Source of the DNA: an uncultured Winogradskyella sp.
Lineage (GTDB): Bacteria; Bacteroidota; Bacteroidia; Flavobacteriales; Flavobacteriaceae
Assembly (NCBI GenBank): GCA_913055905.1
Contig: CAJXLB010000001.1
Span: forward strand, 558,001 to 622,000
DNA: 64,000 bases
Direction of reading: 5' to 3'
The translations under genes were made by a program, and so were the position numbers. Shown piece by piece: positions 36,327-44,743 of the stretch (the first letter of the stretch is position 1; every line of letters begins with the position of its first letter). Below the pieces are notes generated by a model. The model was not told the DNA's origin. It did not search any database and saw only the letters and a program-made list of their open reading frames with translations.

Positions 36327-36815
36327 ATGTTATATTTTCGTGCTGTGAATAGCCAAAAAACCTATACCGTCGATGAAGCGCAAAAACGCATGGAGCAGTA
36401 CTGTGCCTACCAAGAGCGTTGCCATAAAGAAGTGCGGGCAAAATTAAAGGATATGAAGATGATTCCTGAGGCCATCGATAACATCATGGTGCACCTTATT
36501 GAGCACAATTTTTTAAATGAGGAACGGTTTGCCCAAACCTTTGTTAGAGGTAAGTTTAGGATTAAAAAATGGGGCAAGATCCGCCTTAAAAGAGAACTGA
36601 AATTACGTGAAATTTCAAATTACAGCATCAACAAGGCACTTGGCGAAATCAGTGATGACGACTATTACGAGACTTTAGATGACTTGACGCAAAAACGCAT
36701 AGCCCAAGTCAAAGAGTCCAACATCTATAAGAAAAAGCGCAAGGTAGCCAATTACCTCCTGTATCGCGGTTGGGAGTCGCATTTGGTTTACGAGAAACTA
36801 AACCAGTACCTCTGA
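36327..36815 (+). CDS. recX: RecX, regulator of RecA, 162 aa
   Basis: RecX blocks RecA filament growth and coprotease activity. The tandem three-helix repeats appear as AQKRMEQYCAYQERCHKEVRAKLKDM, DNIMVHLIEHNFLNEERFAQTFVRGKFRIKKWGK and KVANYLLYRGWESHLVYEKLNQYL. The ATG at 36327 is used, but a GTG at 36345 (residue 7) is also possible, since a -7-like TATATTTT lies right at the ATG. The gene stands alone between two minus-strand genes and ends at a terminator. Confidence 0.88.
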   Translation: MLYFRAVNSQKTYTVDEAQKRMEQYCAYQERCHKEVRAKLKDMKMIPEAIDNIMVHLIEHNFLNEERFAQTFVRGKFRIKKWGKIRLKRELKLREISNYSINKALGEISDDDYYETLDDLTQKRIAQVKESNIYKKKRKVANYLLYRGWESHLVYEKLNQYL

Positions 36816-36818
36816 AAA

Positions 36819-36850
36819 AAGCCTCTTCAGATAATGTGAAGAGGCTTCTT
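36819..36850. terminator. Terminator shared by recX and the 163-aa gene
   Basis: An 11-bp perfect stem AAGCCTCTTCA (36819-36829) and TGAAGAGGCTT (36837-36847) with a 7-base loop. The A run on its left gives the minus-strand gene a U tract; the plus-strand T run is weaker. Confidence 0.85.
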
Positions 36851-36869
36851 TATAATTTAAATTATGGTC

Positions 36870-37361
36870 TTATAAATTAAAAGACGCACCAATGCTTATG
36901 GTAAATTGATTGTTCAATTCTTCAGCAGGTGTTAAGTCGTCTGTATTGTATTTGGCCAGTGGCACATTGGCTTCGGTATAAATACCAAAACCATCAGTGA
37001 AAAAATAGCGTGCACCAAGGTGACCACCAAAATTCTTTAATCCAAAGCTCAAACCTGGATAAAAATCAAAATTCTCGTCTATAGCCAAAACATTGCCAAT
37101 ATTGGCGTTAAAGCGTGCTCTAAGGTCAAATCTATCGGTAAAATCGGCATCAATATCATTATCTACACCTAAGACGTAGGTAGAGGATAGCCCTAAGGAT
37201 ATATTTTCACCAATACCATAATCGTAGGAGGCATTCAAACCTGTTCCACCTGATTGAAAATTAGCTCCAACCTGAAATTTACTGTCGTCCTTTCCCTTGA
37301 AGGCTTGAGAATTACCTAAAGTAAAAGCAAAAAGTGCCGATAATAAAATAAGTTTTTTCAT
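36870..37361 (-). CDS. Small outer-membrane barrel-like protein, 163 aa
   Basis: A signal peptide (KKLILLSALFAFTLG, cleavage near SQA) is followed by about ten short alternating beta strands typical of OmpW/OmpX-scale barrels: GLNASYDYGIGENISLGLSSTYVLG, FGGHLGARYFFTDGFGIYTEANV, and a C-terminal Phe-Asn-Leu. I recognise no named family but the fold signature is clear. It could be a small porin-like or structural barrel. It shares the recX terminator and has its own short upstream region of about 50 bases. Confidence 0.78.
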   Translation of the reverse strand: MKKLILLSALFAFTLGNSQAFKGKDDSKFQVGANFQSGGTGLNASYDYGIGENISLGLSSTYVLGVDNDIDADFTDRFDLRARFNANIGNVLAIDENFDFYPGLSFGLKNFGGHLGARYFFTDGFGIYTEANVPLAKYNTDDLTPAEELNNQFTISIGASFNL

Positions 37362-37417
37362 TCCAAATTTGTTTTAGGCGTCAAATATACAAATTGAATT
37401 GATCTAAATCCGAGATT

Positions 37418-38278
37418 TTAAGCATACTTCTGAGTATTCTCAATGGCTTTTTGGTTTTTCCAATCTATCCATTTCTGCCCTTGTATGCGTCGCATTAAGT
37501 TGTCGTAGTTGCGCATTAAAAACACGTTGTAGAGTGCTTTTCCTAGATTTTTAGGATGGCGCGCGATGGCTCTTAGGCTCATGGAAAATCCTGGTGTAAT
37601 ATAGCGCATGTAATGCCAATAGCCTTCTGGCATGTAAAGCACTTCGCCATGGTTTAGGTCGCATACCCAACCTTTGGCGTGTTGCAGTGCTGGCCATTTT
37701 TCAAAATCAGGATCTGCAAAATTAATGTCCTCGCGTGTGATGAGGGAGTGCGGTACTTTGTAGAGGTATTTATTCTGTTGTTGGTCAAACAAAATACATT
37801 GCTTTTTACCTTCAAAATGAAAATGAAAGATATTGGCCAAATCAATGTCGTAATGCATAAAGGTGTACGAATCCCTTCCTCCGAAAAAGAGCATGGGCAA
37901 TCCTTTCATAAGTCTAATCCCGAAGTCAGGATAACTAAAATCCTTTTGCAGTTCTGGCACTTCTTTCAGGATGTTCCAAAGAAATATCCTGAATTTAGTA
38001 GGTTCGCGCTTCAATAAATCAATGTAGTCGCTCATCTTCATGGTAGCATGAGCTTCATTAAAACCGTCTTTATAATCTACGGGTCTATCATCGTAAAGCG
38101 GTACGGTTTTATCGCCTGCAACCGCTTTCATATAATCCAGGTTCCATTTGGAATAAGCTGGCCAATCTTCTATAAAACGCTCAATAACCACAGGTTTCTG
38201 AGGTTTAAAGTAGTGTTTTAGGAAGTCGGCTTTGGTAATGGTTTCGACTCTCGGAATCTGTTGTAGATTAAGCTGCAA
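37418..38278 (-). CDS. JmjC/cupin-type 2-oxoglutarate-dependent hydroxylase-like protein, 286 aa
   Basis: A cupin/JmjC protein of the Fe(II)/2-oxoglutarate type. The iron-binding triad is His142 and Asp144 in TFMHYDID plus His222 in MPEGYWHYM, and the region LFDQQQNKYLYK is typical of bacterial JmjC-like proteins. Some relatives hydroxylate residues of ribosomal or other proteins, but the target here is unknown. It is a monocistronic gene in the minus orientation, with no signal peptide; the protein is cytosolic. Confidence 0.85.
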   Translation of the reverse strand: MQLNLQQIPRVETITKADFLKHYFKPQKPVVIERFIEDWPAYSKWNLDYMKAVAGDKTVPLYDDRPVDYKDGFNEAHATMKMSDYIDLLKREPTKFRIFLWNILKEVPELQKDFSYPDFGIRLMKGLPMLFFGGRDSYTFMHYDIDLANIFHFHFEGKKQCILFDQQQNKYLYKVPHSLITREDINFADPDFEKWPALQHAKGWVCDLNHGEVLYMPEGYWHYMRYITPGFSMSLRAIARHPKNLGKALYNVFLMRNYDNLMRRIQGQKWIDWKNQKAIENTQKYA

Positions 38279-38361
38279 TAGATTTTCTTTTTATTAAGCC
38301 AAAGTTAATAAATCGTTAGAAAATGTAATCTATTCTTACTGAGATAAAAATGATTAAAATA

Positions 38362-40188
38362 CTAGTTAAAGCTATACCTTAATCCAAAAAGGACATTGCT
38401 TGGTGGCATGGGCACAAAACCAGCTTCAATATAATCTGCATTAAAAATGTTATTGGCCGTTATTGTAAACTCTATCCGTTTTAATAAAACCACCAATGAG
38501 GCATCCCAAACATTGTACGTCTGTCCGTTGGTGCGCTCTGCGTATTTGTAAACTATATTGGCACGTACATTTTTAAAAACTCTATTGCTTAGGCGTATGA
38601 TATATTGGTGTCTGAGCGTATTGAGGGAATAGCGCGACAGATTAGGGTCTTGGTTTACGATGTCATCATCCAAATAAGCATAGCCAAAGGCTAAGGTTTG
38701 ATTATAGTTACCTAATTTAAAATTGTAGGACGCATCAAACTCTACACCTTGGGTATTCACTTCCCTTACGTTTGTGGCGGTAAAGATACCGTCAGTGACA
38801 TTTGGCCTTATATAATCGATGAGGTTATTGGCTTCCCTATTGAATACAGCAATAGACGCGTTTAATTTCGGAGAAAAATATTTTAATCCCACTTCTTGTG
38901 AAAAGGCTTCCTCTGGTTCTAGATTGGGATTGCCCTCTGTTGCAGGGTCACTGTAAAATAAATCCGTATAGGTTGGTATCCTGTAGGTGTATCCAATGTT
39001 TCCATAGGCTTTAAAACGTTTAGATATGTCAAAGCCCACGTCTAAGCCTGGAAAGGCATTAAAATCAAAATCTGAAAAGTAAGTCATGGCTACGCCAGGC
39101 GTGATATCCAGGCGATTATCCACAAATTGAAAACGATGTTCTAAGAATGCCGTGGCCATTACCCGGTTGCGGTTCCCTAAGTTGTTACTTCGCAAATAGA
39201 CCTTTGCAATATCTACACCAAAACCGGTGACTCCTAATTTGGAAGCATAAGAAGCATTGGCTTCTGTTCCTATTTTATCCGTAATATGAAAATTTCTAAA
39301 GAAGTTAGGATCATCCCGTTCTAGTAAAAAGATATCTTGATTCCGTCTCCAGTAGACCCGAGGCGATATTTTTAAATTCTTATGCTGAAAAGTGGTTGTA
39401 AATGCGATAAGACTGTTCTGTGTTTCTTCATATTCGGTAAAGCCTCTACTTGGTGGTGTGTAAAAGTTTTGTGCACCAAATTTGCGCTCAAAAAAGGTAG
39501 CAATCATTTCAATAGCCTGCTTGTTTTTGTTGAAAACACTTTTAAGAAAATAGTTGGAATTGTCATAATCTGAATTAAATCGATACCCTTCTGAGGTAAC
39601 TTTTCCAAAATGGGCAATATGTGAGGAATTGTCCAAGTCTGCTCCAACAGTAACGTTTCCATTAAGCTGACCGAAAGACCCACCTTCCAAATTTGTTGAA
39701 ACGGTATTCTTTAAGCGGCGCTTGGTTACAATATTTATTGCTCCAGTAAAGGCATTTTGGCCGAAAACGCGCGCGGCAGGACCTTTAACAATTTCAATAC
39801 GTTCAATAACCTCTAAAGGTAAAGCGGCATTCATGGTATGATGGCCCGTTTGGGCATCATCCATTTTAATGCCATCAATTAGTAAAAGGGTCTGGTCAAA
39901 GCCGCCACCTCTAATATGCAAATCGGCCTGACTTCCACCGGTTCCACGTCGTCTTATGTCAACACCAGCAACCTGCTGTAGAAGGTCGGCAACATTCACG
40001 GCTGCACTGTTTTTTATATCGGCAGAGGTAATGATATTTATGGTTCTGGAGTTTTCGCGAAATGGCAAGTCTATCCGTGCCGAGGTTAATGTCACAGAAT
40101 CGAGATCCTGCTGAGGGAATTGTTGGGAAAAACTCTTGGCACTAAGTAGTACAAGAATAGCGATTATTAAGACTGATCTTAATGTCAT
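38362..40188 (-). CDS. BtuB-like TonB-dependent receptor, 608 aa
   Basis: A signal peptide (VLIIAILVLLSAKSFS) leads to a plug with DIKNSAAVNVADLLQQVAGVDIRRRGTGGS and RGGGFDQTLLLIDGIKMDDAQ, then a barrel ending in FGLRYSFN, a typical C-terminus. The size (608 aa) and lack of a regulatory N-terminal domain resemble BtuB-type vitamin B12 receptors, but no cobalamin riboswitch lies upstream and no cobalamin genes are near, so B12 is unproven. It is the last gene of a three-gene minus-strand run with the DUF2007 gene 27 bases upstream. Confidence 0.85.
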   Translation of the reverse strand: MTLRSVLIIAILVLLSAKSFSQQFPQQDLDSVTLTSARIDLPFRENSRTINIITSADIKNSAAVNVADLLQQVAGVDIRRRGTGGSQADLHIRGGGFDQTLLLIDGIKMDDAQTGHHTMNAALPLEVIERIEIVKGPAARVFGQNAFTGAINIVTKRRLKNTVSTNLEGGSFGQLNGNVTVGADLDNSSHIAHFGKVTSEGYRFNSDYDNSNYFLKSVFNKNKQAIEMIATFFERKFGAQNFYTPPSRGFTEYEETQNSLIAFTTTFQHKNLKISPRVYWRRNQDIFLLERDDPNFFRNFHITDKIGTEANASYASKLGVTGFGVDIAKVYLRSNNLGNRNRVMATAFLEHRFQFVDNRLDITPGVAMTYFSDFDFNAFPGLDVGFDISKRFKAYGNIGYTYRIPTYTDLFYSDPATEGNPNLEPEEAFSQEVGLKYFSPKLNASIAVFNREANNLIDYIRPNVTDGIFTATNVREVNTQGVEFDASYNFKLGNYNQTLAFGYAYLDDDIVNQDPNLSRYSLNTLRHQYIIRLSNRVFKNVRANIVYKYAERTNGQTYNVWDASLVVLLKRIEFTITANNIFNADYIEAGFVPMPPSNVLFGLRYSFN

Positions 40189-40215
40189 TCTTTATAAATT
40201 TCGGCGAAGATAGGG

Positions 40216-40629
40216 CTATTTTAAGGGGAATTCAAAATCGCATTTTTCGCACTTGTAGTGGTATCTGGTGCTAAAGGGCAGAGTGCCAAACAGAAAGCCA
40301 ATGACAAATGAAGAGAGCGATTTTAAATCTTTTATACTCGAGTAAACGTTAACATGGTCGCTCGTACATTTTGGGCAATAAATGCGATTACCATTATCAT
40401 CTAAAGAATAGGCATTAATTGCCGATAAGATGTGTTTGGCCTTAATAACATCCTCTGTGAGCACCTTCAATTTAACACCACCAATAGCATTGCTTACCAA
40501 AGGATCCGTATCAATGGTTATGTTGTCGCTTAGAAATACTTTAATCCCTTCGGCTTCCAGCCTTCCTTTTACAATTTGGGCTTCCGATGAGTACTGATAT
40601 CGCGCTATGGTTGCAAATGTTTTTGCCAT
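40216..40629 (-). CDS. DUF2007-domain protein, 137 aa
   Basis: The first ATG in frame is 40629; a TTG at 40632 would add one residue. The N-terminal half has the DUF2007 pattern (IARYQYSSEAQIVKGRLEAEGIKVFLSDN, then GGVKLKVLTEDVIKAKHIL), which is also found fused to signalling domains. The C-terminal half has a zinc-ribbon pattern with CPKC near residue 100 and CEKC near 130. Function is unknown. It lies between the 186-aa gene and the receptor gene. Confidence 0.82.
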   Translation of the reverse strand: MAKTFATIARYQYSSEAQIVKGRLEAEGIKVFLSDNITIDTDPLVSNAIGGVKLKVLTEDVIKAKHILSAINAYSLDDNGNRIYCPKCTSDHVNVYSSIKDLKSLSSFVIGFLFGTLPFSTRYHYKCEKCDFEFPLK

Positions 40630-40636
40630 CAAAAAA

Positions 40637-41197
40637 TTAGTCCTTCTCTGTTTGGGATGCTGCTTTCATTTTAAGCTTCCATTCATTTTTGTCAATCCAT
40701 TTATAGGCGTTGGGCACAGTAGCATCTAACAAGTCTATGTTGAGATGTTCAGACAACTGATAGCCAACAAGAAATGCCTCTTCGTAACTGTGTTTCTCAT
40801 AAAGCTGAAAGTGCTTATTGCCATCATACCACAGATTGACCTCATAAATATAGCCGCCACCTTTTAACGGTTGATGGAAAACTGAAACGTACTCATAGTT
40901 GTGAATCGTCTGCCACTTGCCGAATTTTAAAGGTCCAACCTCAAAACTTGGTTTGAACTTGGAGTTGTTAATATCTACATAAATGCGTTTTTGGGAAGTG
41001 AAACTCACTCCAAGCGCACTGAAATAAATGGCAATATGAAAATCGCCTATACTCATGTTTAAGTGTTCGCCACCAAGCATCCATTTGTATAGTTTAAAGC
41101 CAATAAACCCAAATGCGATGGTAAAAAACAATGCAGCAATAGGAATCTGCCAAATTGGCCTAGGTCGCTCTGATATGATGAGGCTGTTGGATTTCAC
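40637..41197 (-). CDS. Membrane protein of unknown function, 186 aa
   Basis: Two hydrophobic segments (IPIAALFFTIAFGFIGFKLY, about 17-36, and IAIYFSALGVSF, about 52-63) suggest a small inner-membrane protein with a beta-rich C-terminal domain facing the cytoplasm (YVDINNSKFKPSF, then NEWKLKMKAASQ). No family is recognised. It starts a minus-strand run of three genes (DUF2007 and the BtuB-like receptor follow). Confidence 0.72.
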   Translation of the reverse strand: MKSNSLIISERPRPIWQIPIAALFFTIAFGFIGFKLYKWMLGGEHLNMSIGDFHIAIYFSALGVSFTSQKRIYVDINNSKFKPSFEVGPLKFGKWQTIHNYEYVSVFHQPLKGGGYIYEVNLWYDGNKHFQLYEKHSYEEAFLVGYQLSEHLNIDLLDATVPNAYKWIDKNEWKLKMKAASQTEKD

Positions 41198-41223
41198 AGG
41201 TTAAATATAATCAATAGTATTTA

Positions 41224-41288
41224 TTGTTTAAGAACAAAAAATTATTGTTTTTCAATAATAATTTATATATTTGTTATCGTAAAACAAT
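41224..41288 (+). promoter_or_regulatory. Promoter and repeated operator of the DUF2975/XRE pair
   Basis: TTG at 41246-41248 and TATATTTG at 41267-41274 (18 bases apart) form a perfect flavobacterial promoter. Around it lie three copies of one 7-mer: ATTGTTT at 41224-41230, ATTGTTT at 41245-41251, and inverted AAACAAT at 41282-41288. The second is part of a perfect palindrome ATTATTG-ttttt-CAATAAT. Overlap with the promoter suggests repression, most simply by the XRE protein encoded two genes on. Confidence 0.65.
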
Positions 41289-41297
41289 AAATTTAGT

Positions 41298-41807
41298 ATG
41301 AGAAAGCTTGTAATTCTTAAAAGTCTAGTCGATTTTATTTGGATAGTCACCTGCTTGCCGTTAATACCCTTACTCATGGTGTTTCTAGTTATGTTTTTAA
41401 TGGATGCTGATATCTTAACCTTGTCGCCGTGGTTTCAAAATGAAATACAGGAAGACTCTAAACTATATGCTCAAGTCTATACTGTAATAGTTGTGGGCGT
41501 TGCCTATGTGTTGATTTACAGTTTCTTTTTGTTTAGAAAGACATTGAGATATTTTCAGAAAGTAAAGCCTTTTGACCAAAAGGTCATTAGGTATTTCAAT
41601 ACCATTGGAATGTTATTGAGTATTTCTGGGTTGATTGCCTCAGTACTTACCTTTTTGGCTAGACTTGTCTTTAAAAATAGTATCGAAATCAATTTAGGCA
41701 TAACGCCTTATTTATTTCTTATTTGCTTAGGGTTGTTTTTCATGGTCCTCAGCGAGGTTTTTAAAGTGGCTAAACATGCCAAGGAGGAAAATGAATTAAC
41801 CGTTTAG
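41298..41807 (+). CDS. DUF2975 membrane protein, 169 aa
   Basis: Four membrane segments (FIWIVTCLPLIPLLMVFLVM, VYTVIVVGVAYVLIYSFFLF, IGMLLSISGLIASVLTFLA, ITPYLFLICLGLFFMVLSEVF) and the KPFDQKVIRYFN segment are typical of DUF2975, a family that is widely encoded next to a small XRE-type regulator. Function is unknown; the pair may be a membrane sensor and its transcription factor. The XRE gene follows 2 bases after the stop codon. Confidence 0.85.
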   Translation: MRKLVILKSLVDFIWIVTCLPLIPLLMVFLVMFLMDADILTLSPWFQNEIQEDSKLYAQVYTVIVVGVAYVLIYSFFLFRKTLRYFQKVKPFDQKVIRYFNTIGMLLSISGLIASVLTFLARLVFKNSIEINLGITPYLFLICLGLFFMVLSEVFKVAKHAKEENELTV

Positions 41808-41809
41808 TT

Positions 41810-42025
41810 ATGCCTATAGTTGTTAACCTGGATATTATGTTGGCAAAGCGCGGTATGCGCAGTAATGAGCTTGCTGAAATCATTGGAATTACCACAGCAA
41901 ATCTTTCCATTCTTAAAACAGGAAAGGCAAAGGCCATTCGGTTTTCAACGCTTGAGGCTATCTGTAAAGCTTTGGATTGCCAGCCAAGCGATCTTTTGGA
42001 GTATGTTGAAGACAACGCAGACTAA
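41810..42025 (+). CDS. XRE/Cro-family transcriptional regulator, 71 aa
   Basis: A minimal helix-turn-helix protein: LAKRGMRSNELAEIIGITTANLSILKTGKAKAIRFSTLEAICKALD, with the recognition helix near residues 28-40. It has no sensor or dimerisation domain beyond the helix bundle. It is coupled to the DUF2975 gene and probably regulates the pair through the repeated 7-mer upstream. A 77-residue frame in another register across the same DNA is a shadow. Confidence 0.9.
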   Translation: MPIVVNLDIMLAKRGMRSNELAEIIGITTANLSILKTGKAKAIRFSTLEAICKALDCQPSDLLEYVEDNAD

Positions 42026-42114
42026 AACCGCAACAACGTTAAAATTCAACTAAAAACCTATAATTATTGGCAGAAGGATAGGGCTTTTAATATCTTCAGC
42101 ATTAAAAGAAAGAA

Positions 42115-44742
42115 TTGCGATTTCAATATTGGGTCATTCTGTTTTTATCAGCTTTCTGCTGCCATTCAATCAATGCACAATTGAATGCTACAACCATTGG
42201 AGATGCTGTAGATCAAGGCAATAATTGTTATGCCATTACACAGGATTTGGAATTTCAATCGGGTGGTGTATGGTATGACAATCCTATTGATTTCGATGAG
42301 GACTTTTCCATTTTGTACCAAAATAATTTTGGGTCTAAAGATGCTAATGGAGCGGATGGAATGGCGCTTGTGTTCAAATCTACGGCAATACCTGAGTTAG
42401 GAAATGCAGGAGGAGGTTTGGGGTATCAAGGTATTTCACCGTCTTTGGTGGTTGAGTTTGACACCTATCTGAACAATAGTGCTGCGGAAGGGTTACTTGC
42501 AGACCCTCCTTTTGACCATATCGCCATTATGGCAAACGGAAATCCAAATCACGGAGATCCAGCAGCCAACTTGGCTGGACCAGTTCAGGCCAGTGCTTTT
42601 AACCAAAATATTGAAGACGGATTTACCCATGAGATTAAAGTAGAATGGATTGCATCAACAACTACATTCAATGTTTACTTTGATTGTGAATTGCGACTTA
42701 GCCTTGTTTTGGACATAAAGGGCAGTATTTTTTTCAATGACGACACTGTTTTTTTTGGGTTTGTTGGGTCTACAGGAGGTTTGTCCAATGTTCATGAGGT
42801 TTGTTTTAATAGCATTTCTTTTGTAGATAATCTCCAGTTGCAAGATGATTTTATTTGTGAAGGAGGAAGCAAGGTGGTCGATGCCACCATTCCAAGCGGA
42901 GTTACATATACGTGGTTTCCAACAGATGGCGTGAGTAATCCCAATAGTCCAAACCCAACACTTTCACCAGATGCCACAACCACCTACACGGTAACAGTAG
43001 CCGATGTCTGTGGTAATATTACCGAAGAGGAGTTTACCTTATCGGTGCTACCAATAGTAGACCCTACATTTGATGCCATCGCACCAATCTGTGAAGGTGA
43101 TGCTTTAAATCCGCTGCCTACCACTTCAAACAATGGTATAACAGGATCCTGGTCTCCAGCCCTAAACAATAACGCAACAACCATTTACACCTTTACACCA
43201 GATAATCCATGTGCAACTACAACAACCTTAGAGATTGAGGTAATTCCCTTGTTGTTTCCAGAATTTGACCCAATAGACCCAATTTGTGAAGGCGAGACGT
43301 TGGTGCCTTTACCAACCACCTCAATTAATGGGGTTACTGGAACATGGACACCAGCCCTAAACAATAATGCTACGACGACTTATACCTTTACACCAGACGC
43401 TGGCCAAGGTTGTGCACAAGAGGTTACCTTAGAAATAGAAGTAAATCCCATTGTTGAGCCACTTTTTGATGCCATAGCTCCTATTTGCCAAGGAGATACC
43501 TTAGCACCGTTACCAACTATATCCAATAATGGTATACAAGGATCATGGAGCCCAGCCTTGGACAATACAACAAGTACCACATATACGTTTACACCAAACC
43601 CTGAGGAATGTGCGATTCCCACAACACTTTTTATCGAGGTAATACCAAATGAGGTGCCGTTGTTTGATGCAATTCCGCCTGCTTGTGAGGGTGAAAGCCT
43701 AAACGAATTACCCACAACCTCTTTAAATGGAATAACGGGAACTTGGTCACCTGCATTGGATAATACCCAAACCACAACCTACACGTTTAGTCCAGATGCA
43801 AATCAATGTGCTATTGAAGTAACGCTAACCATTGAAATTATACCCAACGAGATTCCGCTTTTTGAGGCTTTCGGACCTATTTGTCCTGGTGAATTTATCG
43901 ATGCGTTGCCCACTACGTCAAATAACGGTTATACGGGAACGTGGTCACCAGAAATCAATAATTTTGAAACAACCACCTATACCTTTACACCAGATGCTGG
44001 TCAAGGCTGTGTGGCAACAACAACACTAGAAATCATTGTAACGGACCCTATAATTCCGCAATTTGATATTGTTGAATGGGTTTGTGAAGGAGACACCATT
44101 GCAGATTTACCTAGCATTTCTCTCAACGGAATTACTGGAAGTTGGACACCAGCATTGAATAATTTTGAAACAACAAACTATACCTTTACGCCAGACCCAA
44201 ATCAATGCGCCATTGAAACTGAAGCAACCATTGAAGTTATTCCTATTTCGGAATTGGTTTTGGATGTTGAGGTAGTGTCAGAACCTTTTGCGCCAAATCA
44301 AAGTGTAGTGGCTACGGTTTCTGGCGGAACAGGTGAGTATTTGTTCCGATTGGATGATGGCCCTTGGGTAGAACAAAATGTGTTCAATAATATATCGGGT
44401 TGCGAAGTACATCTGATAAGGGTACGTGAAGCTTCGGGATGCAGCAATGTGGCAACGGAAGAATTCAGAATTTTAGAATACCCAAAATTCTTTACGCCCA
44501 ATGGTGATGCCTTCAATCCGTTATGGAATATTCAATGTTTAAATAATCAGCCAGGTGCACAAGTTTCAATATTTGACCGCTATGGAAAATTATTGAAAGT
44601 GATATCTACCCAAAGTCCGGGTTGGAACGGAACGTTTAATGGTAATTTGATGCCAACGGATGATTACTGGTTTAAGGTGGAGTATGTTGCTGATGATGGG
44701 TCTCCCAGAGTCTTTACTTCCCACTTCACATTAAAACGTTAA
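42115..44742 (+). CDS. T9SS type-B cargo: legume-lectin-like domain plus six 66-aa repeats, 875 aa
   Basis: The start codon is TTG (42115), giving a good signal peptide (VILFLSAFCC, cleavage near INAQ); an upstream stop rules out more. Residues about 25-245 form an L-type lectin-like domain (DFSILYQNNFGSKDANGADGMALVFKS). Then an Ig-like segment, and at residues 317-712 six tandem repeats of 66 residues each built on PICEGD-LPTTSNNGITGSW-PALNN-TTTYTFTPD-CA-TLEIEV. The C-terminus is a type-B sorting domain (FFTPNGDAFNPLWNI to FTLKR), which sends proteins out by T9SS, as in gliding-motility adhesins. It lies 90 bases after the XRE gene. Confidence 0.9.
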   Translation: MRFQYWVILFLSAFCCHSINAQLNATTIGDAVDQGNNCYAITQDLEFQSGGVWYDNPIDFDEDFSILYQNNFGSKDANGADGMALVFKSTAIPELGNAGGGLGYQGISPSLVVEFDTYLNNSAAEGLLADPPFDHIAIMANGNPNHGDPAANLAGPVQASAFNQNIEDGFTHEIKVEWIASTTTFNVYFDCELRLSLVLDIKGSIFFNDDTVFFGFVGSTGGLSNVHEVCFNSISFVDNLQLQDDFICEGGSKVVDATIPSGVTYTWFPTDGVSNPNSPNPTLSPDATTTYTVTVADVCGNITEEEFTLSVLPIVDPTFDAIAPICEGDALNPLPTTSNNGITGSWSPALNNNATTIYTFTPDNPCATTTTLEIEVIPLLFPEFDPIDPICEGETLVPLPTTSINGVTGTWTPALNNNATTTYTFTPDAGQGCAQEVTLEIEVNPIVEPLFDAIAPICQGDTLAPLPTISNNGIQGSWSPALDNTTSTTYTFTPNPEECAIPTTLFIEVIPNEVPLFDAIPPACEGESLNELPTTSLNGITGTWSPALDNTQTTTYTFSPDANQCAIEVTLTIEIIPNEIPLFEAFGPICPGEFIDALPTTSNNGYTGTWSPEINNFETTTYTFTPDAGQGCVATTTLEIIVTDPIIPQFDIVEWVCEGDTIADLPSISLNGITGSWTPALNNFETTNYTFTPDPNQCAIETEATIEVIPISELVLDVEVVSEPFAPNQSVVATVSGGTGEYLFRLDDGPWVEQNVFNNISGCEVHLIRVREASGCSNVATEEFRILEYPKFFTPNGDAFNPLWNIQCLNNQPGAQVSIFDRYGKLLKVISTQSPGWNGTFNGNLMPTDDYWFKVEYVADDGSPRVFTSHFTLKR
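43063..44250 (+). repeat. Six tandem 198-bp coding repeats
   Basis: The region encodes exactly 396 residues, six units of 66. The pattern [PICEGD]..LPTTS.NGITG[ST]W[ST]P.L.N..TT.YTF.PD recurs in every unit, and copies differ by synonymous and conservative changes, so they have aged and no longer look freshly duplicated at the DNA level. Confidence 0.85.
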
Positions 44743-44743
44743 A

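Noticed and set aside
40189-40215. Cobalamin riboswitch ahead of the BtuB-like receptor
   Set aside because: Only 27 bases separate it from the DUF2007 gene, too few for the element, and no B12-box sequence was seen.
43063-44250. Regularly spaced repeat that could be taken for a CRISPR array
   Set aside because: The unit is 198 bp, in frame, translated, and diverged between copies; no short direct repeats with unique spacers.
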